A stretch of 64,000 nucleotides of DNA from Casimicrobiaceae bacterium (GCA_026646885.1 JAPKHK010000006.1:225113-289112), one strand, 5' to 3'. Positions 1 to 8,539 are shown, counted from the stretch's first letter. Notes: generated by a model not told the origin, from the letters alone. Numbers and translations: made by a program.

Positions 1-1
1 A

Positions 2-121
2 TACAAAATCGCGCCGGAACGCCTTGCCGCGCACGGGGTGGGTCCGCTCTCGCCGGCCCGCACCAACAAGAGTGATGCCGGGCGTGCGCAAAACCGCCGG
101 GTGGAGTTGGTGGAAAGGTAA
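2..121 (+). CDS. OmpA-family C-terminal domain protein (3' end only)
   Basis: The first 120 bases read without interruption as the last 39 residues of a protein and a TAA stop. The frame contains the stretch ERLAAHGVGPLSPARTN and ends in AQNRRVELVER. This is the closing part of the OmpA/MotB peptidoglycan-binding fold, whose final strand typically reads NRRVEL. Members are outer-membrane proteins or lipoproteins that anchor the envelope to peptidoglycan. The N-terminal part lies outside the window, so it cannot be said whether this is a porin, a Pal-like lipoprotein or a motor protein. Confidence 0.8.
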   Translation, partial: YKIAPERLAAHGVGPLSPARTNKSDAGRAQNRRVELVER

Positions 122-339
122 GGCGCCATCGGCCCCGAGCTTGCGGGCGAGATCGATGGGCGCAGGCTCCCGATCGCGCAGTATCGGCTCGGTCAACAAG
201 TTTCTCCGAGGTAGCTGCGGCCCGGGGCGATGCGACGCCCGATGACGGGAATCGCCCTCCGGGTGCGCTTTGCCCAGTACTGTTCCGGCTCGCCTGGGAA
301 ACCGCGATGTGAATTCCGTCCCTACCTCGTCCCGCCGCC

Positions 340-729
340 TCACCCGCGCAGCGCGAGGTGCGCGAGATAGCCAGAGCGCGACTCGCCGGCGGCTTTGGCG
401 GCGGCGTCGATACGGCGCAAGACGCGGGCGGGCAAGGTGATGTTTACGCGTTCGGTCTTGTCCGAGAGCTGAGCGAGGTCGACGGCCACCACGGCCCACA
501 CCCACCCTTTGAACTCTTTTTTCTTCTGATGCTCCGCCAGCGAGCGCGGCTCGGGCACGGCGCCGCCATCGTCGATCACGGTTTCCAGCCACAGTTCGAT
601 GGCCTCGCGGGCATTGTCCAGCGCTTCGTCCAAGGTGTCGCCGGCCGAGAAACAGCCGGGCAGATCGGGTACGACCACCCCGAAGGCCTGCTGGGCGTCG
701 CCCGGCTCGATTGCGATCGGATACTTCAT
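340..729 (-). CDS. hicB: HicB-family antitoxin with C-terminal ribbon-helix-helix
   Basis: A 129-residue protein. Residues 1-60 have the HicB fold (MKYPIAIE, VVVPDLPGCFSAGDTLDEAL, then an AREAIELWLE helix). The C-terminus (VNITLPARVLRRIDAAAKAAGESRSGYLAHLAL) is a ribbon-helix-helix DNA-binding domain. HicB normally neutralises the HicA mRNA interferase and represses its own operon. An AAAGGA ribosome-binding site precedes the ATG. Upstream on the same strand only the C-terminal part of hicA survives, so this is probably an orphan antitoxin, perhaps kept as a repressor or to protect against foreign HicA. Confidence 0.85.
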   Translation of the reverse strand: MKYPIAIEPGDAQQAFGVVVPDLPGCFSAGDTLDEALDNAREAIELWLETVIDDGGAVPEPRSLAEHQKKKEFKGWVWAVVAVDLAQLSDKTERVNITLPARVLRRIDAAAKAAGESRSGYLAHLALRG

Positions 730-742
730 ATTTCGATTCCTT

Positions 743-856
743 TCATTGCAGCCCCGCTTGCTTCATCAGCGTGAGGACCAGGCCAGCGCCCAAGTCCTTC
801 TTGGGATGGGGAACGCTGAGGTGCCCGCCACGCGCAAGGTGATTCTCCCTACTCAC
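743..856 (-). pseudogene. hicA: hicA toxin remnant (C-terminal part only)
   Basis: Fourteen bases upstream of hicB, on the same strand, a frame of about 37 codons reads LARGGHLSVPHPKKDLGAGL and then ends in LMKQAGLQ-stop. The VPHPKKDL stretch and the KQAGL ending are typical of the HicA C-terminus. The N-terminal half, which normally carries the catalytic histidine in a GSHH-like motif, is missing. The frame runs straight back into the stop codon of the MocR gene at 863-865, so the toxin appears cut by whatever placed that gene here. A GTG at 854-856 could still start a short peptide, but a working ribonuclease is unlikely. Confidence 0.7.
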
Positions 857-862
857 GCCCCA

Positions 863-2317
863 TCACCTTGCGTGAACCGGCCCGATTGCCCGCGCCAGCC
901 GCCGCACGCACTCCGCCATTCGTTGTTCCTCCAAATTGCCGTAACCCAAAACCAAGCCGTTGCAGCGCACGGGCGGCTTGGTGTGCTTGCTCAGCGGCCG
1001 CACGCCCAAGCCCAAGCTGGCGGCGCGTGCGGCAACCTGCGTGTCGCGCAAGCGTTGCGGCAGCCACAGCACGAGATGCAGGCCCGCCTCGCCGCCGGTG
1101 ATGGAAAAGCGTTTTCCGAAAGCGGCGTCGAGCGCGTCGCGCAGAGCGGCCTGCCGCGCGGCATAGCGGCTGCGCATGCGGCGCAGATGCGCGGTGTAGT
1201 CGCCGCGCTGGATGAAATCGGCCAAGGCCCGCTGCTCCATGCCTTGCCCCGGACGCGTGGCTTCGGCGGCAGCGTGCGCGAAATCGCCGGCGATGCTTTG
1301 TGGCAGCACCAGATAGCCCAAGCGCAGACCCGGATACAGCGTTTTGCTGAAGGTGCCGACATAGGCCACTGGAGCGTCGGGCTGCAGGCCGAAGATCGCC
1401 GGCGGTGCCGGGCCCGCGCGGCGAAATTCGCTGTCGTAATCGTCTTCGATGATCCAGCTCCCGCGCTGCCGGGCGCGCTCGATGAGCGCCAGGCGGCGCG
1501 GCAGGGACATCACCCAGCCGGTGGGGTATTGGTGCGAAGGTGTGACCAAAATGAGACGCGGCGGGTGCTTGCGCCAATCGTCGGCGCTGGGCGCGAGGCC
1601 TTGCGCATCGACGGGCAGGTCATGCACTTCGAGGCCGGCGAGCTGAAAGGCAATGCGCGCCGAGCGATAGCCGGGGTTCTCCAGCCACACGGTGTCGCCG
1701 GCGTCCGCCAAGAGCCGCGCGCACAGATCGAGGGCCGCCTGGGTGCCGCTGGTGATGACGATTTGGCTCGCGGCGACGGCAAGACCGCGCACCGTGCTGA
1801 GGTGGCCAGCCAGAGCGTCGCGCAGCGCCGGGTCGCCGCCCAAAGCAGCGTAGCCGAGCTGGCGCGAGCTTGCCTCGCGCCAGGCGCGCGCCAGGCAGGC
1901 GCCCCAGCGGCGAAAAGGAAAGGCACTGTAATCCGGTACGCCGGGCGCAAAGGGTAGCGTCGCGCCCGCGGTGGTGGGTTCGGGCCGCAGCGCGGCGGCA
2001 GCGCGGGTCGATAGCTGCGGCGCCGCGGCGGGGGCCGCTCGGCCACCCGTGCGCCCAGCGGTGCGCACCGCCAGGGCGGCGACGCGCGTGCCTTGGCGAT
2101 CGCTCAGCAAGCAACCTTCGGCCACGAGCTGCTCGTACGCGTAGAGCACGGTGTTGCGCGAGATCTGCAAAGAGGCGGCCAGGCGGCGACTGGCGGGCAG
2201 CCGGGTGTCGGGTGCGAGCCGCCCGGAAAGGACGGCTTCGCGCAGACGCAGGTAGATCAGCCGCTGCCGTGGCAGGGCCGCCGGCAGCGGCGGCGCAAGC
2301 AACCATTCGAGTTCCAT
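863..2317 (-). CDS. MocR-type regulator (GntR winged helix plus aminotransferase-like domain)
   Basis: A protein of about 484 residues. Residues 15-80 form a GntR winged helix (LREAVLSGRLAPDTRLPASRRLA, then ISRNTVLYAYEQL). The rest is a fold-type I aminotransferase-like domain with EDDYDSEFR and the PLP-lysine motif SKTLYPGLRLGY. MocR proteins bind PLP and often control vitamin B6, GABA or amino-acid genes. I chose the ATG at 2315-2317 (MELEWLL) because a GGAG lies at the right distance; an ATG 39 bases upstream is also open. It is divergent from a PNPOx-like flavoprotein gene, the usual position of a MocR regulator next to its target. Confidence 0.9.
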   Translation of the reverse strand: MELEWLLAPPLPAALPRQRLIYLRLREAVLSGRLAPDTRLPASRRLAASLQISRNTVLYAYEQLVAEGCLLSDRQGTRVAALAVRTAGRTGGRAAPAAAPQLSTRAAAALRPEPTTAGATLPFAPGVPDYSAFPFRRWGACLARAWREASSRQLGYAALGGDPALRDALAGHLSTVRGLAVAASQIVITSGTQAALDLCARLLADAGDTVWLENPGYRSARIAFQLAGLEVHDLPVDAQGLAPSADDWRKHPPRLILVTPSHQYPTGWVMSLPRRLALIERARQRGSWIIEDDYDSEFRRAGPAPPAIFGLQPDAPVAYVGTFSKTLYPGLRLGYLVLPQSIAGDFAHAAAEATRPGQGMEQRALADFIQRGDYTAHLRRMRSRYAARQAALRDALDAAFGKRFSITGGEAGLHLVLWLPQRLRDTQVAARAASLGLGVRPLSKHTKPPVRCNGLVLGYGNLEEQRMAECVRRLARAIGPVHAR

Positions 2318-2410
2318 CGTGGCTCCATGAGACGGCTTGGTCGTGGCGCTATGCAAGGTACCATGATCCGCCTAGACTCGGGGCTGATTTCTTCTCAAGA
2401 GCCCGCCATC

Positions 2411-3058
2411 ATGCCTGCACCCACCGCGCCTTCTTCGCGCACCCGCCTGCGCCGCCTCCCCGATCGCGCCCACTACGGCGCCGAGACCATCCATGCCATC
2501 GTCGATGCCGGCTTGATTTGCACCGTCGCCTTTCAAATCGACGGCGCGGTGCATGCCATCCCGGTCAACCATTGGCGCGTCGGCGAGTTTCTCTATATCC
2601 ACGGCGCCAAGTCCTGGCGCATGCAGCAAGCGATCACCGAGGGTGATGCCTGTGTCACCATCGCCATGGCCGACGGCTTGGTGCTGGCGCGTTCGGCCAT
2701 GCACCACTCGATGAATTACCGCTCGGTGGTGATCTACGGCCGCTTCGAGGTCATCACGGATGCGACGGCCAAACGGCGCAGCCTGCAAGCCTTCATCGAA
2801 GGGCTTTACCCGGGTCGCTGGGATACTTTGCGGCCGATCGACGAGAATGAGCTCAAGGCCACCAGCGTGCTGCGGCTTCCCCTCCTGGAAGCCTCGGCCA
2901 AAGTGCGCAACTGGGGCGCAAAAGACGCCCCCGGAGATTTGCACTGGCCGGTGTGGGCCGGCGTGCTACCTTTGCAGACGACCGTCGGCGCGCCGCGCCG
3001 GGAAGACAATTGTGTGGAAGGGGAATCGCCGCGGACGCGGTTCGATGCGATATCTTGA
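2411..3058 (+). CDS. Pyridoxamine 5'-phosphate oxidase-like FMN-binding protein
   Basis: A 215-residue protein of the split-barrel PNPOx-like group (NimA-like): an N-terminal region followed by ETIHAIVDAGLICTVAF, the conserved HAIPVNHWRVGEFLYIHGA strand pair, and VCFAV-equivalent core strands around DACVTIAMADGLV. These proteins bind FMN or related flavins and reduce or sense small substrates; the substrate here is unknown. It is transcribed divergently from the MocR regulator, which probably controls it. The start is uncertain: ATG 2411 gives a family-like N-terminus, while ATG 2363 has a better AAGG site. Confidence 0.82.
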   Translation: MPAPTAPSSRTRLRRLPDRAHYGAETIHAIVDAGLICTVAFQIDGAVHAIPVNHWRVGEFLYIHGAKSWRMQQAITEGDACVTIAMADGLVLARSAMHHSMNYRSVVIYGRFEVITDATAKRRSLQAFIEGLYPGRWDTLRPIDENELKATSVLRLPLLEASAKVRNWGAKDAPGDLHWPVWAGVLPLQTTVGAPRREDNCVEGESPRTRFDAIS

Positions 3059-3109
3059 CCCATTTGGCGCGTGCGCCACGCTCAACGAAAGAGGCGCTGC
3101 GCCGCCGAA

Positions 3110-4417
3110 TCACCAGTACCGCATGGCGTTGCCGAAGAGTTCCGTGAGATGCGCTTCGGTAACCGCCTTGGGCGCGTTTTTGACTAGCCGTTGCTGTGCC
3201 CAGGCACCCGCGGTGAGCGTGGGCAAATCGCCCAGGTCGTAGCCAACTCCGGCGACGCCATTGGGGATGTCGCACACGCGCATCAACTCGATCAGCCGGC
3301 GCGCGACGATCTCACCCGCATCCTGCGGCGTCGCGCCCTGGGTGTCGGCGCCCAGCCAGCGCGCGGCATCGAGGTGTCGATCAGGGCAGGCATCGGCGGT
3401 ATAGCGAAACACTGCCGGCGCATTGACGATCACCGACATGCCGTGCGGCACCATAGGCTCCTCTTGCGGATAACCGGGCGCGCGAAAGGCGCGCACGCCG
3501 CCGGCCACCGCGTAGGCCATGCCATGCGGCAAGTGCACACCGGCGTTGCCGAAAGCGATGCCGGCGAGCGTGGCGGCCCACATCATGCCGTCGCGCGCTT
3601 CATGGTCGGTGGCATCGCGCACCGCGCGTTCGAGGTAACTGCCAGTGAGTCGCAGGGCTTTTTCGCAGCCGAAATCGCTCCACGGATTCGCGCCCTGACT
3701 CATCGGCCGCAGGCTGGGCCGTTCGGGCTTGGCCCTTCGCGTGTGCGGCAAAGCGGTGTAGCTCTCCAAGGCGTGCGAGAGCACATCGAAGCCGGAGGCG
3801 GCGACCACCGCCGCGGGCAAAGTCCAGGTTGTGGTGGGGTCGATCAGCGCGAGGGTGGGTCGCAGCCGGCGGGAGACGATGCCGGTTTTTACGCGCTTTT
3901 CGACCCAATCGAAGATGGCGATGCCAGTACATTCGGCACCGGTGCCGCAAGTCGTCGGGCAAGCGATGTGGGGTTTCAAGGGCCCCGGCACGGCGCGGCC
4001 TTCGCCCAAAGGCGCGTTGACATAAGCGGCGAACTCGGCGGGGTAGCTCGCGTAGAGGTTGGCCGCTTTGGCAGTGTCGATCACCGAGCCGCCGCCCACC
4101 GAAACGAAACCGTCGAATCGCCCCTCCGCGGCAAAACGTGTCGCCTCCCGAAAGGCCTGGTCGGTGGGTTCGACGACGACCTCGGGGTAGAGCACGACAT
4201 CGATTCCCGCCGCCGCGAGCGAGCGTTGCACCCCGTCGACATGCTCCAAAACCGCCAGGCGCGGGTCGGTGAAAAGCGCCACGCGCTTGAGTCCGAGATT
4301 GCGCGCCTGATCACCCGCCTCGGCAAGGCAACCGGGCCCAAAAGTGATGGCGGAAATGTCCACCGAAAAGACCGCATCGCCGCCTTCGGCGAGGGCGTAG
4401 TGATGGCAACAGGACAT
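3110..4417 (-). CDS. Iron-type alcohol dehydrogenase, hydroxyacid-oxoacid transhydrogenase-like
   Basis: A 435-residue group III (iron-containing) alcohol dehydrogenase. It has [51 protein letters not shown], the metal-site histidines in [10 protein letters not shown] and VPHGMSVIV, and a C-terminal [11 protein letters not shown] region. The pattern, including EPTD and [11 protein letters not shown], agrees with animal ADHFE1, which transfers hydride between 4-hydroxybutyrate and 2-oxoglutarate, more than with ordinary alcohol dehydrogenases. Start ATG 4417 ([12 protein letters not shown]) has GGAG upstream; a longer frame to 4582 lacks homology. The physiological substrate is an inference from resemblance. 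Confidence 0.85.
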   Translation of the reverse strand: MSCCHHYALAEGGDAVFSVDISAITFGPGCLAEAGDQARNLGLKRVALFTDPRLAVLEHVDGVQRSLAAAGIDVVLYPEVVVEPTDQAFREATRFAAEGRFDGFVSVGGGSVIDTAKAANLYASYPAEFAAYVNAPLGEGRAVPGPLKPHIACPTTCGTGAECTGIAIFDWVEKRVKTGIVSRRLRPTLALIDPTTTWTLPAAVVAASGFDVLSHALESYTALPHTRRAKPERPSLRPMSQGANPWSDFGCEKALRLTGSYLERAVRDATDHEARDGMMWAATLAGIAFGNAGVHLPHGMAYAVAGGVRAFRAPGYPQEEPMVPHGMSVIVNAPAVFRYTADACPDRHLDAARWLGADTQGATPQDAGEIVARRLIELMRVCDIPNGVAGVGYDLGDLPTLTAGAWAQQRLVKNAPKAVTEAHLTELFGNAMRYW

Positions 4418-4602
4418 GGCGACTCCGGTCGAAAAGGGTGCGGAACGAAAAAAAGAGGGCGGACCGGAGTTGAGTATAGTTGATGCGCCCGCTGCCTTTG
4501 ACGGAAAGGGGCGCCGCAGGCGTGGGGCGGCGCCCAAGATCATCCTGAAGCTGGATGACGCGAGAGCCTGTCGCCTGGCCAAGCTCTGAGTTCAGGCGGT
4601 TG

Positions 4603-5049
4603 CTAGGGCCGCAAAATCTTTTGTACGGTGTATTTGACGATACCCGGTCCGAAACCGCGCACTTCCAGCGCTACGCCGTAACCGAGGCCCTGATAGAAAG
4701 GCAGGGCCTGAAAGGACCAGGTTTCCAGATAGATCAAGCGGCATTGGCGCGCCCGGGCTTCGGCTTCGAAAGCAGCCATGAGTCGGCTGCCGATCCCCTG
4801 ATGGCGCAGGGTCTCTCCAACCCAAAGCTGTTGCAGTTCGCAGTTTTCCCCCCAAGTGCGGCCTACCGCGCCGCCCAGCACGGCACCATCGTCATGGCGC
4901 GCAAAAACGAACAAACCGCGCACTTCGTGCAAGGGGGCATGCGCTTCGTTGTAGTCACCGATGCCCTGGTCCACTAGCGCGGCATCACTCGGCGGCGCGA
5001 TCTCGTGACGGGTGTATTGCACGGATGGCGGCAGGCGACGTTCGATCAT
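4603..5049 (-). CDS. GNAT-family N-acetyltransferase
   Basis: A 148-residue acetyltransferase. The acetyl-CoA binding core is LQQLWVGETLRHQGIGSRLM (strand 4, then the R/Q-x-x-G-x-G/A loop), followed by AEARARQCRLIYLETWSFQALPFYQGLGY, a typical GNAT C-terminal half. The substrate is unknown. The ATG at 5049 overlaps the stop of the upstream GFA gene (ATGA), which points to translational coupling; the longer start at 5085 would lie inside that gene. Confidence 0.83.
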   Translation of the reverse strand: MIERRLPPSVQYTRHEIAPPSDAALVDQGIGDYNEAHAPLHEVRGLFVFARHDDGAVLGGAVGRTWGENCELQQLWVGETLRHQGIGSRLMAAFEAEARARQCRLIYLETWSFQALPFYQGLGYGVALEVRGFGPGIVKYTVQKILRP

Positions 5050-5486
5050 GCCGATTTGCCTTCGGCGCTCATGAACTCCACGCATCCGATCCAGTTCTTC
5101 TTGCGGCGGGCCAGGCGATCGGGGGTGGATTCACCCTCGAAGCTCATGCCGACGCGGCGGTAGATCGCGGAGTCCACGTTCTCGAAGCAATTGGCGTTGA
5201 CCACCGCAAACCACTGCTCGTCGATGCGGCAGGTGATGAAAGGCAGCGCGCCGCACGCGGTGCAGATGTGAAAGCGTGCGGTCTGGGTGGCGAAGGAGTA
5301 GGGTGTCATCCGCGCCGGGTCGCGCACCCAGACGCGCAGTGTGCCGGCGGGGTGCGAGGTCCAGGCGGCGCCATGTTTGCTGCAAAAAGAGCAGGAGCAG
5401 ATGCGCAGCACGATTTCTTCCGGTGCCGGCGTCCAGTCGAGCGCGAAGCGCAGATTGCCGCAGTGACAGCCGCCCTGAATGTTCAT
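5046..5486 (-). CDS. GFA/CENP-V-type zinc protein
   Basis: A 146-residue GFA-family protein. It opens with the family signature GGCHCGNLRF, continues with CSCSFCSKHGAAW, and has the later CTACGALPF pair, giving the cysteines for two zinc sites. Families of this fold were named after a glutathione-dependent formaldehyde-activating enzyme, but most members have no proven reaction. It is followed by a GNAT gene through a 4-base ATGA overlap. Confidence 0.85.
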   Translation of the reverse strand: MNIQGGCHCGNLRFALDWTPAPEEIVLRICSCSFCSKHGAAWTSHPAGTLRVWVRDPARMTPYSFATQTARFHICTACGALPFITCRIDEQWFAVVNANCFENVDSAIYRRVGMSFEGESTPDRLARRKKNWIGCVEFMSAEGKSA

Positions 5487-5550
5487 CGCCGAATCCGTCC
5501 TCGTTCTACTGCGCGGTTGTCGCCCGAAATCTGGTGCGAGCGCATGGCAA

Positions 5551-5805
5551 TCAGCCGTTTACCTCCGCTCGGCTGGGGGTGCGTTCGCCGGGCGGGGCTT
5601 CGGGTTGGTGGTACCAGGCACGGTGCGGCGACAGTTCGCCGCAAGCGGGGCACTGCGTTTTCTCCCAGCGGTAGCCGCAGCCTGGGCACACGCCGGCTGT
5701 CCAGAAAGTGTGCCAGACCGTCCCGCAGCTGGGGATACAGGACCAGCGGTCTTCGGCCCGCGGACGGTAGCCGCACTGGGGGCAGTAGATCAAAGGTTCG
5801 GGCAT
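5551..5805 (-). CDS. Small zinc-ribbon protein, unknown function
   Basis: An 84-residue protein with three or four CxxC knuckles: CPQC at residues 8-11, CIPSC near 23, CPGC near 40 and CPAC near 52, with tryptophan and histidine around HRAWYHQPEAPPGERT. No catalytic motif is visible. It starts 12 bases after the DUF488 gene on the same strand, so the two are probably co-transcribed. It may be a metal-binding or nucleic-acid-binding accessory protein. Confidence 0.65.
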   Translation of the reverse strand: MPEPLIYCPQCGYRPRAEDRWSCIPSCGTVWHTFWTAGVCPGCGYRWEKTQCPACGELSPHRAWYHQPEAPPGERTPSRAEVNG

Positions 5806-5817
5806 GGCGGGGATCGC

Positions 5818-6204
5818 TCACGCGAGGCGGGCGCCGCATTCGAGCAGCAGCTCGCGCAGCACCGAGCGGTGGCAGAGGTTTTCGTCTTCGCAATAACAGC
5901 CCACCGAGAAATTGGCGCTGTGCGACAGGAGCGCCAGCAACGCGATAGTGCGCGCATTTTCTGGAATGGCCATTTCGTTCCGGTAGAGCCGCTTGAAGCG
6001 CTCCCATTCGGACTGCGTCTTGGCCGCTTGCGCGAGTTTCACGGTTTCCGCGCTGGGCGCCAGGTTGGGGTACCACAGGTCGTACCAGTTCTGGCGGGCG
6101 AACTCACTCTTGGGCACGCCGCGCGGTGGCCGGCGCACCGTGCCCAGCCGTGGGCCCTCTTCGGGCATGCGCGGTGAGCCAAGACGCACCACGCGAAGGC
6201 TCAC
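5818..6204 (-). CDS. DUF488 family protein
   Basis: A 128-residue protein of the DUF488 family: VRLGSPR near the start, WYDLWYPNLAPS, and the C-terminal CHRSVLRELL motif after SVGCYCEDENLCHRS. The conserved CHR element resembles a phosphatase or thiol site but the activity is unproven. It sits between the CpxP/Spy-like gene (24 bases upstream) and the zinc-ribbon gene. Confidence 0.8.
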   Translation of the reverse strand: MSLRVVRLGSPRMPEEGPRLGTVRRPPRGVPKSEFARQNWYDLWYPNLAPSAETVKLAQAAKTQSEWERFKRLYRNEMAIPENARTIALLALLSHSANFSVGCYCEDENLCHRSVLRELLLECGARLA

Positions 6205-6228
6205 GCGGCGCCCTCCATTGGCGCAAAC

Positions 6229-6807
6229 TCAGTGCCGATGCCGGTGTCCGTGAGCATCATCCTGCTGACCGGCGGCTGCCGGTTGGTGAGCCTGTGCCTT
6301 GCCGTTAGCCGCGTAGCCCCGCAGGACGCCGTAGCGCGCCACCTGTCCTGGCGAAAGAATGCGCGTCTGCGCCAAATGCGCTTCGAGATGCGCAGCGCGC
6401 AGCTTGCCCTGCAACGTGCCGATTCGGGCAGTGGCCGCGTCGAGTTGCGCTGGCGTGACTTGCTTGCGGGCGAAGAGCGCATCGAGTTCCCGCTCGGCGT
6501 CGACGAGCTGTTGACCCAGCGTTTTGGCCTTGGTTTCCATGGACTTGAACAGGGCTTCAGTTTCCGCACGCTGCTCGGGGTTGAGCGACAAGGATTCGGC
6601 CAGCTCCAGCACATGTGCCGGCCCGGGGTAGCCGTTGAGCTCCGCCGCTTTGGCGAAACCCATGCCGCGGCCGGCCAGCAAGTCCGCTTGCTCTTCGGCG
6701 GAAAGCGCTTTGATGCTGCGCGCCTCCTGGCCCGCGTAAGGCGAGGGCGTGACCGCGGCGGCGAGGGTGGACAGGGACAGAAGGAAAAAGCTGCTGGCGA
6801 TTTTCAT
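6229..6807 (-). CDS. Periplasmic CpxP/Spy-like protein with histidine-rich tail
   Basis: A 192-residue exported protein. A signal peptide (MKIASSFFLLSLSTLAAAV) is followed by helical sequence with SLNPEQRAETEALFKSMETKA, the LTxxQ-like repeat of Spy/CpxP proteins, and a second helix ending in LRAAHLEAHLAQTRILSPGQVARY. The last residues HGHRHRH are rich in histidine and could bind metal. Family members are periplasmic chaperones or metal sensors. Target and metal are not known. Confidence 0.72.
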   Translation of the reverse strand: MKIASSFFLLSLSTLAAAVTPSPYAGQEARSIKALSAEEQADLLAGRGMGFAKAAELNGYPGPAHVLELAESLSLNPEQRAETEALFKSMETKAKTLGQQLVDAERELDALFARKQVTPAQLDAATARIGTLQGKLRAAHLEAHLAQTRILSPGQVARYGVLRGYAANGKAQAHQPAAAGQQDDAHGHRHRH

Positions 6808-6937
6808 GGCGAGAGGGCAAAGGGGGGACGAAGAGGTTACAGCGCGAACTTACGGCCGCTCCAAGCGGCTTGTCAACCGGGAGCGCAACCGCAGCGCCGC
6901 GCTCGCCAATCCAAGAGCCAGGAGGCTTGCTGGCGGC

Positions 6938-7441
6938 CTAGGGTTCGCCGGCCCAGTAGTCGAGCGTCTCGCTGCGTTTTTGAATCACTCTAAAGGACTT
7001 CGCACCCCAATGCCTCGCGGCAGCGACGTATTTGTCGGAATCGGGGTACTCGACGATCTCGGGCGATTCCTGGGTGCTGATCGAGAGGTATTTCAGCGGC
7101 GCGGCGGAGCTATTGATGATCTGGTGCGGATAAGCCGGCCCGGGGGGGATGAAGATCACATCGCCGGCGCGCAGGGGCAGCATTTCTCCGGCCACCCGCA
7201 GCGTGCCACTGCCCTCGAGCACGACAAACATTTCTTCCTGCGCGTGGTGCAAGTGGTAGGGGCAGCTGCGCTTGCCCGGCGCGACGACGTCGTAGGAAAT
7301 CCCCAGTTTGCGCGCCGCGGTACCTTCGGCGAGGCGCGCTCCCTCGCCCTGATAGAGCGGCGGGCGCAAATAACCTTCACGCGGGGTGTCACGAAAATTG
7401 CGAATCAGTGCCGCGGCCAGCGCGGCGGCTCGTTCGTTCAT
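6938..7441 (-). CDS. Cupin-domain protein
   Basis: A 167-residue single-domain cupin. Motif 1 is CPYHLHHAQEEMFVVLEGSG and motif 2 is LRAGDVIFIPPGPAYPHQIIN; the histidines and glutamate that bind a divalent metal are present. The C-terminal sequence (EIVEYPDSDKYVAAA) is common to small cupins that use sugar or unknown substrates. No specific reaction can be assigned. Confidence 0.82.
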   Translation of the reverse strand: MNERAAALAAALIRNFRDTPREGYLRPPLYQGEGARLAEGTAARKLGISYDVVAPGKRSCPYHLHHAQEEMFVVLEGSGTLRVAGEMLPLRAGDVIFIPPGPAYPHQIINSSAAPLKYLSISTQESPEIVEYPDSDKYVAAARHWGAKSFRVIQKRSETLDYWAGEP

Positions 7442-7521
7442 GGCGTGTGCTCGGTGGCGCGTTGTGGTCGATCAGGTGTCCATTATGCGGCGTGACGCGG
7501 GTCTTGTCTTTGGCGCGATCG

Positions 7522-7937
7522 TCATACGCTGACCATCGCCCTGAGTCCGACGTGGCGTGCAAAGGTAAAGCCGCCCTCGCGGTCTCGCCCATGGCCCTCC
7601 CGCCAGCATCGGCAAGAAAACCGGTCTTGCCGGTGAAATCGGCGCGGCCCAGCCAGGCTCTGCTTGCACGAGGCTCTCGGTCTGCGCCTCTGGCGTATGG
7701 CAGTGCAGCGAGCCGCCCACCACGCGACCGCTGAACCACACCTTGCATTCGCGCAATTTGGCGCCGGCAAATTCTTCGATGTAGGCGATGCGCAACACGT
7801 CCACATCCAGGCCGCACTCTTCGCGCACCTCGCGGCGGGCCGCCGCGACGAGGCTTTTGCCGTCTTCAACGCCGCCACCCGGCGCCACCCAGAAATCGTG
7901 AGCCCCCTGCCGCGATGCGATGCTGAATCCGGCTCAT
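7522..7937 (-). pseudogene. NUDIX hydrolase, frameshifted
   Basis: One frame carries the NUDIX box: FWVAPGGGVEDG, then AAARREVREECGLDV, matching Gx5Ex7REUxEExGU. The ATG that overlaps the upstream acetyltransferase stop (ATGA at 7934-7937) is in a different frame, separated by a run of five G near 7905. After ESLVQAE the family-like sequence moves to another frame (WLGRADFTGKT), and the expected ending GGFTFARHVGLRAM lies in the third frame, stopping at 7522. At least three frame changes are needed, so the gene is decayed unless the assembly has indel errors. Confidence 0.68.
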
Positions 7938-8539
7938 GGCAAATCGGACTCCGGCCGGTCCCGTGGCACTTGCGCCCAGTAACTTTCCAAGCCTTCCCCG
8001 GAGAGGGACTTTACGCGCACCGCAAGATCGTTGAGCTGGCCGCCGGTGTCGACGCTCCTGCGCCGGCGCACTTCGACGAAGCCGCGACGTGCCCAGAAGC
8101 GCTCGGCACGGGTATGGCCAAGCACTACGCCCAAGCGCAACCACGATGCGCCGTTCGCCTTGATCCAGCCCTCCATCGCCTGGTAGATCGCCGCTGCGAT
8201 ACCGTGGCCGTGCCAGCGAGTGGCGAGCAGGAACAGACTCAGGTGCCACACACCCTTGGCGCCCAAGTCCGAAACCACCGTCGCCATGCCTTGCAGCGTG
8301 CCTGTCCCGTCATAGAAGCCCAATGTCTGTTGCTCCGCATAGATCAAATAGGCCGGCGGGCGCTCCTCGAATTCGATCTGGGCCTCTCCAGGCAGCGCGC
8401 GGCGTCCATTGATGGCCAGAAAATAGTCCGGGTTGGCATCAAACAGCGCCTGCAGAGCGGGCACGTCGCTGGCCGCCAATCGCCGGCCAACAAAGCCTGG
8501 GACGGAAAAGAGGATTACTGGAGTTTGTGTGTCGCTCAT
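7934..8539 (-). CDS. GNAT-family N-acetyltransferase
   Basis: A 201-residue acetyltransferase. It has a PDYFLAINGRRALPGEA segment near the start, then VWHLSLFLLATRWHGHGIAAAIYQAMEGW (strand 4 and the acetyl-CoA loop) and LGVVLGHTRAERFWARRGFVEVRRR, the usual GNAT ending. The start ATG 8539 overlaps the stop of the upstream small gene (ATGA); an ATG 18 bases earlier is also in frame. The downstream NUDIX frame overlaps its stop, so the three genes form one unit. Confidence 0.85.
   Translation of the reverse strand: MSDTQTPVILFSVPGFVGRRLAASDVPALQALFDANPDYFLAINGRRALPGEAQIEFEERPPAYLIYAEQQTLGFYDGTGTLQGMATVVSDLGAKGVWHLSLFLLATRWHGHGIAAAIYQAMEGWIKANGASWLRLGVVLGHTRAERFWARRGFVEVRRRRSVDTGGQLNDLAVRVKSLSGEGLESYWAQVPRDRPESDLP

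Noticed and set aside
599..1957. 452-codon plus-strand frame over hicB/MocR
   Set aside because: Antisense shadow of the MocR gene; no homology and no ribosome-binding site.
3191..4483. 430-codon plus-strand frame over the dehydrogenase
   Set aside because: Antisense shadow of a clear iron-type alcohol dehydrogenase.
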